Shown here: positions 51,851 through 61,713 of the stretch, piece by piece | Position numbering within the stretch: the first letter of the stretch is position 1 | Layout of the letters: every line of letters begins with the position of its first letter | NCBI RefSeq assembly: GCF_018613065.1 | Contig: NZ_JAGGQW010000047.1 | Location: forward strand, 62,001 to 126,000 | DNA from: Bacillus sp. ISL-7 | GTDB taxonomy: Bacteria; Bacillota; Bacilli; Bacillales_B; DSM-18226 | Direction: 5' to 3' | DNA: 64,000 bases | Program-made: the position numbers and the translations under genes | The notes under the pieces: generated by a model | Told to the model about the DNA's origin: nothing | What the model saw: the letters and a program-made list of their open reading frames with translations, nothing else | Database searches by the model: none

Positions 51851-52465
51851 ATGAAAAAATCTTTTTGGTTTAGTTTTCTGTTTTTATTATCACTATTCTG
51901 TATTCCGAGTGTGTCTTTTGCCCAGCAAATTTACACCGTACAGCCGGGGGACACACTTTGGAAAATCGCAGTTAGGTATCAAGTTGGAATTTCCGAAATT
52001 ATTTCGGCAAACCGACAATTTTCGAATCCAAATTTGATTTATCCAGGTCAAAAGGTTTCTATCCCAAGTTTCGATGCTGTAAAAAGTACGGAAAGTCAGG
52101 TAATCCAGTTAACCAATCAGGAGCGTGCAAAAAATGGTTTGAAGGCATTAACACCTGATTGGGAGCTCTCAAGGGTGGCTCGTTATAAAGCCAATGACAT
52201 GAGAGATAAAAACTATTTCAGTCATACCAGTCCAACGTATGGCAGTCCGTTTGCAATGATGAAAAGCTTTGGGATTTCCTACCGCTCAGCTGCTGAAAAC
52301 ATTGCAGCAGGGCAAACGACACCGGCTTCAGTCGTTCAAGCTTGGATGAATAGCTCCGGTCACAGGGCAAATATTTTAAGCACGAGATCTACCTATATTG
52401 GGGTTGGCTACGCACAGGGTGGCTCAAATAGACACTATTGGGTACAGATGTTTATTTCTAAGTAA
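51851..52465 (+). CDS. Secreted LysM-CAP domain protein (YkwD-like)
   Basis: A 204-residue exported protein. The signal peptide is cleaved near SFAQQ (residue 25); one LysM peptidoglycan-binding domain follows (YTVQPGDTLWKIAVRYQVGI), then a CAP/SCP domain (LTNQERAKNGLKAL, YFSHTSPTYGSPF, AAENIAAGQ, WMNSSGHRANIL). Such proteins attach to the cell wall or spore cortex. Function is unknown, although SafA-like LysM proteins organise the spore coat. The ribosome site GGAGGAGG is 6 bases before the ATG. Confidence 0.9.
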   Translation: MKKSFWFSFLFLLSLFCIPSVSFAQQIYTVQPGDTLWKIAVRYQVGISEIISANRQFSNPNLIYPGQKVSIPSFDAVKSTESQVIQLTNQERAKNGLKALTPDWELSRVARYKANDMRDKNYFSHTSPTYGSPFAMMKSFGISYRSAAENIAAGQTTPASVVQAWMNSSGHRANILSTRSTYIGVGYAQGGSNRHYWVQMFISK

Positions 52466-52469
52466 GATA

Positions 52470-52514
52470 AAAGGGTCAGTTTCTTAAGCATTTCGCTTAG
52501 GGGCTGACCCTTTC
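52470..52514 (+). terminator. Terminator of the LysM-CAP gene
   Basis: AAAGGGTCAG / CTGACCCTTT stem, with a second inner stem in the loop. Confidence 0.8.
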
Positions 52515-52614
52515 TACGTCTTAGGACCGATATGAAAATCAAGCTCAAGCGCAATTATGATAAACAATGAAAAGAGGTAAGATGAAATCAAGATAAAGAA
52601 AGGAGCAAAACAAA

Positions 52615-52962
52615 ATGAAAAAATTTGGTTTACTGTTAGCAGGTGGAATTGCAGCGATGATCTTGCTTTCCACAATTGGTCCAATGGTGGGGTTACTCGT
52701 CAGCTTAGTACTCCTATACTTCATATTCAAACAGTTCTTAAAAGCTGAATCGAAAGGAGGAAAAATTGGGCTTGGGATCATTGGATTCATTGTCCTCATC
52801 GTATCCATTCATAACGCTCCAGCAATTATAGGGGTTGCAGCAGCTTATGTGTTATACCTTGTTTATAAAAAATGGAATGAGAAAAAGCACACAACCGTGA
52901 AGGATGAAAATGACCCATTTGTTAATTTTGAAAAACAGTGGAATGAATTGAAAAATTATTAA
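52615..52962 (+). CDS. liaI: LiaI-like membrane protein
   Basis: A 115-residue membrane protein with three to four hydrophobic segments and a charged C-terminus (DPFVNFEKQWNELKN). LiaI anchors the phage-shock-like protein LiaH at the membrane during envelope stress. It begins the five-gene order I-H-F-S-R seen here. Upstream sequence includes GTCTTAGGAC, a possible LiaR half-site arrangement, but I cannot confirm it. The ribosome site AAAGGAG is 8 bases from the ATG. Confidence 0.8.
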   Translation: MKKFGLLLAGGIAAMILLSTIGPMVGLLVSLVLLYFIFKQFLKAESKGGKIGLGIIGFIVLIVSIHNAPAIIGVAAAYVLYLVYKKWNEKKHTTVKDENDPFVNFEKQWNELKNY

Positions 52963-52983
52963 GAAATAAAGGAGAGAATGAAC

Positions 52984-53628
52984 ATGACAAACTTATTTAC
53001 AAGAATTAAAAATACGATTACAGCAGATTTACACCAGGCACTTGATCAAAAAGATAAACAAAATCCAATTGCTTTATTAAATCAATACCTACGCCAGTGT
53101 GAGCAGGAAACAGAGAAAGTTAGAAAGCTATTAGAACGTCAATACACACTGAAAGATGAATTTACAAGAGAATATCAGCAAGCGTCCCAGTTAGCTGAAA
53201 AAAGAAAGTACCAAGCTGAAATTGCTTCTAAAGCAGACGAATCAGAACTATATCAGTTTGCCTCAGCAGAGCATCAGCAATATGCAGATCGTGCAAGCCG
53301 CTTGGGTGCATCACTTGAACAAGTAAAGAGTCAATTAGTAGAATTAGAAAGAAAGTATGAAGAAATGAAGCACAAGCTAAAAGATATGCACCTAAGACGG
53401 ATGGAATTAATGGGCCGTGAAAATGTAACACGAGCGAACCTCCAAATCAACCAGGTGCTTGATTCTAATACGTATTCAGATAAATCCTACTCGAAGTTTA
53501 AAGATATTGAAAACTATCTTGATCGCTTAGAGCATCAAGTGAATAGCTCATACTATCGCAATACGATCGATGCTCGTGTCGCACAACTAGAAAAAGAAAT
53601 GAAATTGGAAGAAAGCAAGTCCATTTAA
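52984..53628 (+). CDS. liaH: LiaH, PspA/IM30-family protein
   Basis: A 214-residue, almost entirely helical coiled-coil protein of the PspA/IM30/LiaH family (MTNLFTRIKNTITADLHQAL; PIALLNQYLRQCEQETEKVR). It forms large rings that protect the membrane after cell-wall antibiotic damage. ATG 52984 (GGAGAG 7 bases upstream) is preferred over ATG 52978. It follows liaI by 21 bases. A repeat and terminator separate it from liaF. Confidence 0.92.
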   Translation: MTNLFTRIKNTITADLHQALDQKDKQNPIALLNQYLRQCEQETEKVRKLLERQYTLKDEFTREYQQASQLAEKRKYQAEIASKADESELYQFASAEHQQYADRASRLGASLEQVKSQLVELERKYEEMKHKLKDMHLRRMELMGRENVTRANLQINQVLDSNTYSDKSYSKFKDIENYLDRLEHQVNSSYYRNTIDARVAQLEKEMKLEESKSI

Positions 53629-53652
53629 ATACAAAACATGGTATGCTAAATA

Positions 53653-53690
53653 AAAAAGCGGAAGCGCCCCTAGGCGCTGGAGCTAGACAC
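53653..53690 (+). repeat. Bacillaceae-type short repeat between liaH and liaF
   Basis: AAAAGCGGAAGCGCC and GGCGCTGGAGCTAGACA form a compact element of a type I recall as dispersed in Bacillus-group genomes. It sits at the position where liaG is found in B. subtilis. Confidence 0.6.
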
Positions 53691-53691
53691 T

Positions 53692-53717
53692 AAAGGCGTA
53701 GGATTTCTGCGCCTTTT
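53692..53717 (+). terminator. Terminator after liaIH
   Basis: AAAGGCG / CGCCTTT stem followed by T residues; it should let liaIH be strongly induced while liaFSR stays low. Confidence 0.6.
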
Positions 53718-53784
53718 GGCCATAAACAATAGTAATACAAAGTATTAAAAGAGTTATCCAGATGATTATAAGGGAGGGTGGACC

Positions 53785-54519
53785 ATGTTTAAAAATACTA
53801 AAAATGATTATATAGGCTGGCTGGTCATTATCGGTGCGATCATTTTAGTCATGGAAATACTATTTTTTAACAGGGGGCTAATTTTCTCTCTTTTTATCTC
53901 TGGAGGCATGATTTACCTCGGCCGCAAACGATCGGGGAAAAAGAAGGGGAAAATACTTTTTATCGGCGGGATTATTTTCTTAGTCCTTAGTCTCTTAAAT
54001 ATGATGACGTTTAAGTTTTTACTAGTTGCGATATTACTGCACTTTTTTATTCAATTTTTAAATGCCAAAAAGAAACCAAAGAAAATCTCACCTGAAATCA
54101 CGGAAATCGAACCAACCTCCCATGAAGAAACAATGATAAAGTCAGAACCTCTATTTGAAAATATCGTCCTTGGTCAGCAAAAGACCCCCCCAGGTGCCTA
54201 CGAATGGAATGATGTAAATATCCAGGCAGGGATCGGTGATACCATCATTGATCTGAGCTTTACGATGCTGCCTAAAGGGGAAACGGTTATCTTTATTCGC
54301 AATCTGATTGGGAATATTCAAATCCTTGTTCCTTATGATATTGATGTTAGTGTCCAGCATTCATGCATCATGGGTTCAGCGACTGTTTTCGAGCACCACG
54401 ACTCTAAACTTTTCAATCGAGTATTACACCTAAAAACACCAGGATATGAGACAGCTGAGCACAAAGTGAAAATTTTCACCTCGCTCATGGTTGGAAATTT
54501 AGAGGTGAGCCGGATATGA
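53785..54519 (+). CDS. liaF: LiaF, membrane inhibitor of the LiaSR system
   Basis: A 244-residue protein with about four N-terminal membrane helices and a cytoplasmic C-terminal domain of the LiaF (DUF2154/cell-wall-active-antibiotics) type, including GDTIIDLSFTMLPKGETVIFIRN. LiaF keeps LiaS inactive without stress. Its TGA stop overlaps the liaS ATG (ATGA). The ribosome site GGGAGGGTGG is well placed. Confidence 0.9.
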   Translation: MFKNTKNDYIGWLVIIGAIILVMEILFFNRGLIFSLFISGGMIYLGRKRSGKKKGKILFIGGIIFLVLSLLNMMTFKFLLVAILLHFFIQFLNAKKKPKKISPEITEIEPTSHEETMIKSEPLFENIVLGQQKTPPGAYEWNDVNIQAGIGDTIIDLSFTMLPKGETVIFIRNLIGNIQILVPYDIDVSVQHSCIMGSATVFEHHDSKLFNRVLHLKTPGYETAEHKVKIFTSLMVGNLEVSRI

Positions 54520-55574
54520 GCACAACCCAGCGTAAAATTTTCTGGAGTGTTGGCTTTTCCTTTTTCCTTGCGATTATTGTCAGTGCCATTTTTATCTTCG
54601 TATTCCCACTAAGCAGTTGGGCGGAATTGTGGAGTAAACATTTCATGAATGTTCCGTTTGTAATCTTTATCCCTGCTTTTAGCATTGCCGTTGGGGTTCT
54701 CTTAGGTGCAGTCTCTGGGGTGTTTTGGAGAAGGCAGTTTCTATCCATTGAACACTCCTTGCATTTATTAGAGGAAGGAAAACAAATAGAAGTAGTTAAG
54801 GAGAAACCTGCTATCTCAGAAATGCAGCTCATTGCAAACCGAATTGAGAAAATAGGCAAACAAATGGCTGAACAAGCGAAGCTTTCGCAGCGATTAGCCA
54901 CTGAAAAGGTGGAAGACCTTGAAGGAAGAATCCAAGAAATTATTGAACAGGAACGGAACCGATTGGCCCGTGAACTGCATGATTCTGTCAGTCAGCAATT
55001 ATTTGCTGCTTCGATGATGATGTCAGCAATCAACGAAACTAAACAGCAATCACCAGTAGAAAATGACCGCGAAGCGAAACAATTGAAATTAGTCGAAGAA
55101 ATGATTCACCAATCACAGTTGGAAATGCGTGCCCTGCTTTTACATTTACGGCCCGTTGCCTTAAAAAATAAAACACTTCAAGAAGGAATTGAAGAGTTAT
55201 TAATCGAATTATCACAAAAGGTTGAGATGGATATTAAATGGAAGACAGAGGTTTTTCCGTTAGATAAAGGAGTAGAGGATCATCTTTTCCGTATCCTCCA
55301 AGAGTCGATCTCAAATACGTTAAGACATTCGAAAGCCAATAAACTCGAAGTTCTGATGGTGAAACGGGATGATCTTGTCATCTTAAGGATTATTGATGAC
55401 GGAATAGGTTTTAATGTAAACGAGATGAAAGCAGGTTCCTATGGAATGCAAAATATGCATGAGCGTGCAGTAGAAGTAGGCGGCACGTTAAAAGTTGTTA
55501 GTGTAAAAAATCAAGGAACAAGGCTGGAAGTGAAGGTTCCGGTGATGATTAATGGAGATGGTGCCAATGATTAG
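54516..55574 (+). CDS. liaS: LiaS sensor histidine kinase
   Basis: A 352-residue NarL-type sensor kinase with two membrane helices around a very short loop (intramembrane-sensing kinase), a HAMP-like segment, a HisKA_3 domain ([20 protein letters not shown], phospho-His in ELHDS) and an HATPase_c domain ([21 protein letters not shown]). It senses lipid II-cycle antibiotics such as bacitracin through LiaF. Confidence 0.92.
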   Translation: MSTTQRKIFWSVGFSFFLAIIVSAIFIFVFPLSSWAELWSKHFMNVPFVIFIPAFSIAVGVLLGAVSGVFWRRQFLSIEHSLHLLEEGKQIEVVKEKPAISEMQLIANRIEKIGKQMAEQAKLSQRLATEKVEDLEGRIQEIIEQERNRLARELHDSVSQQLFAASMMMSAINETKQQSPVENDREAKQLKLVEEMIHQSQLEMRALLLHLRPVALKNKTLQEGIEELLIELSQKVEMDIKWKTEVFPLDKGVEDHLFRILQESISNTLRHSKANKLEVLMVKRDDLVILRIIDDGIGFNVNEMKAGSYGMQNMHERAVEVGGTLKVVSVKNQGTRLEVKVPVMINGDGAND

Positions 55575-56199
55575 AGTCGTATTTGTTGATGATCATGAAA
55601 TGGTTAGAATCGGAGTTTCTTCTTATTTATCAGCGCAGCCAGACATTGAGGTAGTTGGAGAAGCTGACGATGGAAAAAAAGGTGTGGAGCTTGCCCTCGA
55701 ACTTCGCCCTGATATCATTCTAATGGATTTAGTGATGAAGGAAATGGACGGGATTGAAGCCACAAAGCAAATCATTGAACAGTGGCCGGAAGCAAAGGTC
55801 ATAATCGTGACAAGCTTTTTGGACGATGAAAAAGTTTATCCTGCACTTGAAGCAGGGGCAACCAGCTACATGCTGAAGACCTCTAAAGCGGGTGAAATTG
55901 CCAATGCAGTCCGTGCTACATACCATGGACAATCAGTCCTTGAACCGGAAGTAACCGGAAAAATGATGGTGAAAATGCGCCAAAAAAATACACATATGCC
56001 ACACGAAGACCTTACCACCCGTGAAATTGAAATATTATTATTAATGGCAGAAGGCAAAACCAATCAAGACATTGCTGATGAGTTATTTATTGCCCTCAAA
56101 ACCGTCAAAACCCATGTCAGTAATATTTTGAGCAAGTTGAACGTCCAAGATAGAACGCAAGCGGTTATTTATGCATTTAAGCATTCATTAATTAAATAA
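55567..56199 (+). CDS. liaR: LiaR response regulator
   Basis: A 210-residue NarL/FixJ-family regulator. Receiver domain: [13 protein letters not shown] and phospho-Asp in [16 protein letters not shown]_LuxR domain: [24 protein letters not shown] 55567 overlaps the liaS stop and follows GGAGATGG; an in-frame ATG at 55552 is unlikely. It activates liaIH. Confidence 0.93.
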   Translation: MIRVVFVDDHEMVRIGVSSYLSAQPDIEVVGEADDGKKGVELALELRPDIILMDLVMKEMDGIEATKQIIEQWPEAKVIIVTSFLDDEKVYPALEAGATSYMLKTSKAGEIANAVRATYHGQSVLEPEVTGKMMVKMRQKNTHMPHEDLTTREIEILLLMAEGKTNQDIADELFIALKTVKTHVSNILSKLNVQDRTQAVIYAFKHSLIK

Positions 56200-56206
56200 A
56201 TTTCGG

Positions 56207-56240
56207 AGGCTTTCCTAAATAGGAAGGTCTTTTTTCTTTT
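56207..56240 (+). terminator. Terminator of the lia operon
   Basis: AGGCTTTCCT / AGGAAGGTCT stem (with G-T pairs) and a long T-rich tail. Confidence 0.7.
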
Positions 56241-56300
56241 TTTTATAAAATTTCAAAAATATAATTGAAAACATTTCTCATTTGCTGTTATTATATAAAT

Positions 56301-56319
56301 GAAAATGATTATCATTATT
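56301..56319 (+). promoter_or_regulatory. Fur box upstream of the efe operon
   Basis: GAAAATGATTATCATTATT matches the 19-base Fur consensus GATAATGATAATCATTATC at 16 positions, 24 bases before the efeO start. It predicts derepression under iron limitation. Confidence 0.85.
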
Positions 56320-56342
56320 ATAGATACTGGAGGATTACATAA

Positions 56343-57194
56343 ATGAAACTATTAAAATTGTCAGGCACTCTAATTATATCTAGCAGTCTACTATTTGGAT
56401 GTTCAAATAATACGGAGAAAACAGCAACTACAGAAAAGGTAAAAGACAAAGTAGTTACAAGTCAGGCTGCACTTACTGGGGTCACAGATGATTATAGGAC
56501 ATATGCCTTAGGAGAAATTGAAGAATTTGTTAAGGCAACAGATGCCTTTACAATCGCTGTTAAAAATGGAGATATAGAAAAGGCTAAAGCTCTTTATGGT
56601 CCCGCACGGATGCACTATGAGCGCGCCGAACCAATTGCGGAAGTGTTCGGCGACCTTGACCCGAAGATTGATGCACGAGAAGGAGATGTCCCGGAAGCGG
56701 AATGGGGCGGCTACCACCGGATAGAAAAGGGCCTATGGATCGACAAAACGACCAAAGGATATGAACAATATGCTGAGCAGTTAATGAAAGATGTCAATCT
56801 TTTACGTGCAAAGGTAGATACCGTAGAAGTGACACCTGAATTATTAATAACCGGAGCAGTTGATCTATTAAATGAGGTTTCTACTTCCAAGGTAACAGGC
56901 GAAGAGGATCGTTATTCCCATACAGATTTGTATGATTTTGCTGCTAATGTACAGGGCGCAGAAAAGATTTATCAGCTTTTAAATCCAGCATTAAAGAAAA
57001 AAGATGAGGACGTTTCAAAAGAAATAGAAGCGCGTTTCAATGATGTTTATAATCTACTAAACCAGCATAAAAAAGGCGAAGGCTATAAGCTCTATACTGA
57101 TTTAACGGAAGCACAGGTTAAAGAACTAAGCCAGGCGATTGACGCACTAGCTGAACCACTCTCTCAAATAGGACTTGTTACTGAGGCGTCTTAA
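56343..57194 (+). CDS. efeO: EfeO/EfeM-type iron-binding lipoprotein (M75 imelysin family)
   Basis: A 283-residue lipoprotein (lipobox LLFGCSN). The imelysin/EfeM domain shows GGYHRIEKGLWID, with the HxxE metal-binding pair, and TGEEDRYSHTDLYDF. It delivers iron to the EfeU permease. It has the short form without a cupredoxin domain. The gene is first in the operon and under a Fur box. Confidence 0.9.
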   Translation: MKLLKLSGTLIISSSLLFGCSNNTEKTATTEKVKDKVVTSQAALTGVTDDYRTYALGEIEEFVKATDAFTIAVKNGDIEKAKALYGPARMHYERAEPIAEVFGDLDPKIDAREGDVPEAEWGGYHRIEKGLWIDKTTKGYEQYAEQLMKDVNLLRAKVDTVEVTPELLITGAVDLLNEVSTSKVTGEEDRYSHTDLYDFAANVQGAEKIYQLLNPALKKKDEDVSKEIEARFNDVYNLLNQHKKGEGYKLYTDLTEAQVKELSQAIDALAEPLSQIGLVTEAS

Positions 57195-58487
57195 TTGGCA
57201 AAGAATAAAAACATCATCGATGAATCTATATCAATCGGAAATAAGATTTCGAGAAGAGATATCTTAAAAACGGCCGGTGTTGGCGGTGTCGGAGTAATTC
57301 TGGGCGCTTCAGGACTCAGTAGTTTGCTTTCGATTTCTGAGAGCAAAGCTACCACCAAAGATGACCATGAGATCGTGCCCTTCTATGGAAAACATCAAAG
57401 TGGCATTACGACAAAAACACAAAACCATGTTTATTTTGTTTCCTTGGATGTGACCACCTCGAAAAAGGAAGATTTGGTTCAATTATTCAAGGATTGGACA
57501 AAAGCCGCAGCATTGTTATCTGAAGGGAAAGCAGTCGGGGATTTATCGAGTAATGAGTTCCTCCCGCCAAAAGATACGGGGGAGGCCGCTGGGTTATCTG
57601 CTTCTAATTTAACTATTACATTTGGGGTTGGTCCAAGCCTATTTGTAAAAGACAATCAAGACAGGTTTGGTCTAAAACATAAGCAGCCTAAAGAATTAGT
57701 TGACCTTCCTAAATTTCCGCTAGATGCGCTGGAAGAAGAATGGACCGGAGGCGACATTTGTATTCAAGCCTGCGCCGATGATTTGCAAGTAGCCTTTCAC
57801 GCGGTTCGAAATCTGATTCGAATTGCAAGAGGGAAGGCGATTTTACGCTGGGCACAAACAGGGTTTCAACGCACGAAACAAGCAGACCCTAAAGGTGAAA
57901 CGCCAAGGAATTTGTTTGGCTTTAAAGATGGGACAGCTAATCCTGATGTAAACAATGAATCACAAATGAACAAGCAGGTTTGGGTTCAGCCTGGGGATGG
58001 CCCTAATTGGTTAGTGAATGGAAGTTACCTTGTTGTCCGTCGAATTCAAATGTTTATTGAAGTTTGGGACCGTACAACATTAAAAGATCAAGAAAATACC
58101 TTTGGCCGTTATCGTGAAAATGGTGCACCAATTGGGCAAAAAAATGAATTTAAAAAACTTGATTTGAAGCAAAAAAATGAAAAAGGCGAATATAGCATTC
58201 CTGCCGATTCGCATACACGCTTATCCCATGGGGACGGTTCCCAGCAGATTCTGCGCAGGGCCTATTCTTATTCGGATGGAATGGATTTGAAAACCGGCAG
58301 CTTTGATGCGGGTCTATTGTTCTTATGCTTCCAACGTGCTCCTAGTAAACAATTTATCCCTATACAAAATAGATTGGCCAAGATGGATAAATTAAATGAA
58401 TATATATCCCATAGAGGAAGTGCCATCTTTGCTTGTTTACCAGGAACGAAATCAGGTGGTTTTATAGGAGAAACACTTTTTAACTAA
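57195..58487 (+). CDS. efeB: EfeB, Tat-exported Dyp-type haem peroxidase
   Basis: A 430-residue deferrochelatase/peroxidase. The Tat signal is ISRRDILKTAG with a following hydrophobic stretch. Dyp-type features are the NLFGFKDGTANPDV loop (catalytic Asp, GxxDG type) and the haem-ligand His, probably in DSHTRLSHGDG. In B. subtilis EfeB oxidises Fe2+ for EfeU uptake. It starts with TTG directly after the efeO stop (GAGGCG 7 bases upstream), giving coupled translation. Confidence 0.9.
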   Translation: MAKNKNIIDESISIGNKISRRDILKTAGVGGVGVILGASGLSSLLSISESKATTKDDHEIVPFYGKHQSGITTKTQNHVYFVSLDVTTSKKEDLVQLFKDWTKAAALLSEGKAVGDLSSNEFLPPKDTGEAAGLSASNLTITFGVGPSLFVKDNQDRFGLKHKQPKELVDLPKFPLDALEEEWTGGDICIQACADDLQVAFHAVRNLIRIARGKAILRWAQTGFQRTKQADPKGETPRNLFGFKDGTANPDVNNESQMNKQVWVQPGDGPNWLVNGSYLVVRRIQMFIEVWDRTTLKDQENTFGRYRENGAPIGQKNEFKKLDLKQKNEKGEYSIPADSHTRLSHGDGSQQILRRAYSYSDGMDLKTGSFDAGLLFLCFQRAPSKQFIPIQNRLAKMDKLNEYISHRGSAIFACLPGTKSGGFIGETLFN

Positions 58488-58518
58488 GGTTTTTCCTTTC
58501 ATTAGAGGAGAGAGACGC

Positions 58519-60273
58519 ATGCGACGATTTAAGACAAAAAGTAAATCTATATTATTATTAATGATGTTTTTCATTCTTTTTCAAACAGTCCAGCCAGTGA
58601 AAGCGGCTGTGAATCATGATGAGCTTTTCGTTCTAATCGGAGATAGCTTAATGAAAGCCAAAGATGGCGACCATTCAGCAGTTATGAGAAATATGGAGCT
58701 GTTTGCTAACGAATGGGCATCGATTAAGAAAGAAGATAGTAAACAGGCTAAGAAGGTTGAACAAGAACTTAATAAGGTTCAAAGTTTACTAGCCAAAGAG
58801 AATGTGGAAAAAGAGGTTCTTTCAAAGAGTCTTTCCTCTTTATCAAGTGCAGTGGTTCTTTATGACCAAGAACAAAATCCACCGGATAAAGAAAAAGGAA
58901 AAGAGCAAGTAAAACAGCTGAAACCGCTCATCGCCACCTTGAAACAATCGATTGAAGATGGGAATCAGTCTGTTTTGAAAGCCCAATATCAAACGCTGTT
59001 AAATAAATGGAATGCCTCAGAAAAAACGGTTCATGATGAAAGTATTGTCGCCTACGGTAACATTGAAAAATACATGGCATTGATCCGAATTGCGATTACA
59101 CAGAATCCCGCAGATTTAGAGAAGGCCAAAGCAAATGTCGAAAAGCTATCAAGTGAAGTGGAAAATTTCTTGGCTGGTAAGGTTTCTACTCAGGTTAAAG
59201 GGGATTATTCACTAACCGATCTAACTAAATTATTGAGTAATGCAGAAACACAGATTGCAAAAGAAAACTATAAGAGTGCTTCTGACCAGTTAACTAAAAT
59301 ACTAAACATTTGGCCAATGATTGAAGGGGATGTTCAGACAAGAGACAGTAAGTTGTATAGTGATGTTGAAACAAAAATACCTACAGCTATTAGTCTTATA
59401 AACTCTGCAAAAGTTGATGGTCCAAAAGCAGAGGAGATCGTAAAGGAATTAAATTCTCGTCTAGCGCCGTTAATTAGTAAAACTGATTATTCTTTATGGG
59501 ATGCCGCATTAATTTTGTTACGTGAAGGGTTAGAAGGGTTATTAATCGTAGCCACATTGCTTGCCTTTCTGAAGAAAATGGGTCAGGGCTCAAAACAGAA
59601 ATGGATTTGGGCAGGTGTTGGAGCAGGGATTCTTGCGAGTGCTGTTCTGGCCATTATTATCAATATTGTATTCTCACGAATAGTTGCTGCTTCTAGCCGA
59701 GAATATATTGAGGGAATCACTGGGGTTGTCGCTGTCATTATGATGTTAACCGTTGGGGCATGGCTCCACAATAAATCCAGTATCGGGAACTGGAATAAAT
59801 ATATTAATCAACAAATGGAGCAAGCGATTGCCAGAGGAAGTCTTTTTTCATTTGCACTGATTAGTTTTCTGTCAGTTTTCCGTGAAGGGGCAGAGACGAT
59901 CATATTCTATACAGGAATCACGCCCTATATAAGCTTGCAGCAACTGGTTTTGGGTGTAATCCTTGCAGTAGGAATCCTAGTTATTGTTGGTTTTGCAATT
60001 ATCTACTACAGTGTAAAAATTCCGATTCGCTTATTTTTTAAGGCTGCAACCATTCTTATCTATTTCTTAGCCTTTAAAATTCTTGGTATTAGTATCCATG
60101 CTTTGCAAATTTCGAATGTGCTGCCGACTAGCACTGTACATCAGTTTCCGTTTATTGATTGGATCGGATTAAATCCAACCTGGGAAACGACGATTACACA
60201 GTTAATATTAGTCATGGCTATTATTTTATTAACATGGATGATTAGAAAAAAAACAGTAATGGTGAACGTTTAA
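58519..60273 (+). CDS. efeU: EfeU, FTR1-family iron permease with long N-terminal domain
   Basis: A 584-residue protein. After a signal sequence (residues 1-30), a helical, Lys/Glu-rich extracellular region (about 30-270) precedes the seven-helix FTR1 permease. The iron motifs are LREGLEGLL and FREGAETI (REGxE in helices 1 and 4). The permease imports ferric iron oxidised by EfeB. The extra N-terminal domain makes it longer than the B. subtilis protein, and the gene is last rather than first in the operon. Confidence 0.9.
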   Translation: MRRFKTKSKSILLLMMFFILFQTVQPVKAAVNHDELFVLIGDSLMKAKDGDHSAVMRNMELFANEWASIKKEDSKQAKKVEQELNKVQSLLAKENVEKEVLSKSLSSLSSAVVLYDQEQNPPDKEKGKEQVKQLKPLIATLKQSIEDGNQSVLKAQYQTLLNKWNASEKTVHDESIVAYGNIEKYMALIRIAITQNPADLEKAKANVEKLSSEVENFLAGKVSTQVKGDYSLTDLTKLLSNAETQIAKENYKSASDQLTKILNIWPMIEGDVQTRDSKLYSDVETKIPTAISLINSAKVDGPKAEEIVKELNSRLAPLISKTDYSLWDAALILLREGLEGLLIVATLLAFLKKMGQGSKQKWIWAGVGAGILASAVLAIIINIVFSRIVAASSREYIEGITGVVAVIMMLTVGAWLHNKSSIGNWNKYINQQMEQAIARGSLFSFALISFLSVFREGAETIIFYTGITPYISLQQLVLGVILAVGILVIVGFAIIYYSVKIPIRLFFKAATILIYFLAFKILGISIHALQISNVLPTSTVHQFPFIDWIGLNPTWETTITQLILVMAIILLTWMIRKKTVMVNV

Positions 60274-60294
60274 AGGGCTGCGAGCCCTTTTTTT
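60272..60294 (+). terminator. Terminator of the efe operon
   Basis: AAAGGGCT-GCG-AGCCCTTT followed by further T residues. Confidence 0.85.
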
Positions 60295-60378
60295 CGTTCT
60301 CTTAAAAAATTTTCTCTAATAATCAAAGAACTTGTCTCATAAGTTTATAAAAGTGAGATGAGTATGGAGGAGAAAAAA

Positions 60379-61713
60379 TTGGCTATTTATTATAAGGGGA
60401 TATTCTTTTTAGCTGTAGCTGCTTTTTTGGGGGAAGGTATTGAAGTTTTAGTAAATATGATTCTTGCTCGAGAGTTAGGACCACACGGACTAGGTCTGTA
60501 TATGTCCATTTTGCCATCGATCTTTTTTATTGTGTTACTATCCAGCTTTGAGTTGCCTGTGTCGATTTCAAAATTTATTGCTGAAAGAGAAGACCGTTAT
60601 CACCGAAATATCCTTCATCATGCGATTACGATTACGATTGTGTTCTCGGCTGTCCTTTTTTTAGCAGCTACTGTAATCATTCCGTTTATTCCTGTGTTTG
60701 ACAAATATCATCCATACGTAAGATGGCTTGTTTTGATCTTAATACCCATCATTTCTTTCACCTCCGTCGCGAGGGGATATTTTATGGGTAAGCAGCAAAT
60801 GGGGAAAATAGCAGTCTCAAATTTTTTAAGGAAAACGATTCAACTCGGAGGACTGTTCCTCCTTTTCCGTTTCTTTGCTTTCGACACAGCTGAGTCAGTG
60901 TTAATCGCGATTGGTACGTTTATAGGAAGCGAGATAGTTGTGTTCCTTTATTTAATATACATGTTTATTATCCAATTTCAGCAATTGAAGCGACAGCCAT
61001 TTTCTAATATGAAACGTAAGGTAGTTCAGAAAAATCTAATGGCAGTTTCGATTCCAACAACAGGTCTTCGCTTGTTTTCAGCTTTTACTGGTGCCATACA
61101 GCCCTTTATCATTAAGGCAGCTTTGGTTCGCTCTGGCTTGAGCGATACATTAGCGACAGAGCAATTTGGAATGCTGATGGGGGTGGCCATTTCGATAGGC
61201 TTTTTTCCGGGTTTTATTGCTCACTCGTTAATGGTCGTTCTAATCCCAGCTGTGTCCAAGACATACGCAGAGGGTGATTACCAAAGGCTCCAAAAAATGC
61301 TTCTACAGGTGATGAAGCTAACCTTTGTATATGGGGTCATATCCGTAGCTATTTTCTACTTCTTTGCACCCGAGTTAACGTCGCTATTTTTTAAATCAGA
61401 AACACCTGCCCTATTTTTACAATTACTCTGGCCATATTTCTTATTTCACTTTTTTATCATGCCGATGCAGGCCTTTTTGTTTGGACTTAATCTACTTAAA
61501 GAGACATTCATTCATATCATTTGGTCGACGATCATCTCTTTTTCACTCATTCTTTTGCTTGCAGCCATGCCTGAATGGAGAATGAATGGCGTTATTATTG
61601 GAATGAATACAGGCGCTGTTTTGTTAGCCCTCATGCATTATCTAACGATCTGCAAGAAAATTGGCGTCAGTATTTTTATGAAAGGCTTCATTCAAAATAC
61701 TACTGAGCGATAA
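60379..61713 (+). CDS. ykvU: MurJ/SpoVB-type flippase (YkvU-like sporulation protein)
   Basis: A 444-residue polytopic membrane protein of the MOP exporter superfamily, polysaccharide synthesis branch (12-14 helices). The family opening, GEGIEVLVNMILARELGPHGLGLYM, is clear. Length and sequence style fit YkvU/SpoVB, which act during spore cortex or membrane formation. TTG 60379 is chosen: GGAGGAG lies 6 bases before it; the ATGs at 60358 and 60364 are too close to it or upstream. Confidence 0.8.
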   Translation: MAIYYKGIFFLAVAAFLGEGIEVLVNMILARELGPHGLGLYMSILPSIFFIVLLSSFELPVSISKFIAEREDRYHRNILHHAITITIVFSAVLFLAATVIIPFIPVFDKYHPYVRWLVLILIPIISFTSVARGYFMGKQQMGKIAVSNFLRKTIQLGGLFLLFRFFAFDTAESVLIAIGTFIGSEIVVFLYLIYMFIIQFQQLKRQPFSNMKRKVVQKNLMAVSIPTTGLRLFSAFTGAIQPFIIKAALVRSGLSDTLATEQFGMLMGVAISIGFFPGFIAHSLMVVLIPAVSKTYAEGDYQRLQKMLLQVMKLTFVYGVISVAIFYFFAPELTSLFFKSETPALFLQLLWPYFLFHFFIMPMQAFLFGLNLLKETFIHIIWSTIISFSLILLLAAMPEWRMNGVIIGMNTGAVLLALMHYLTICKKIGVSIFMKGFIQNTTER

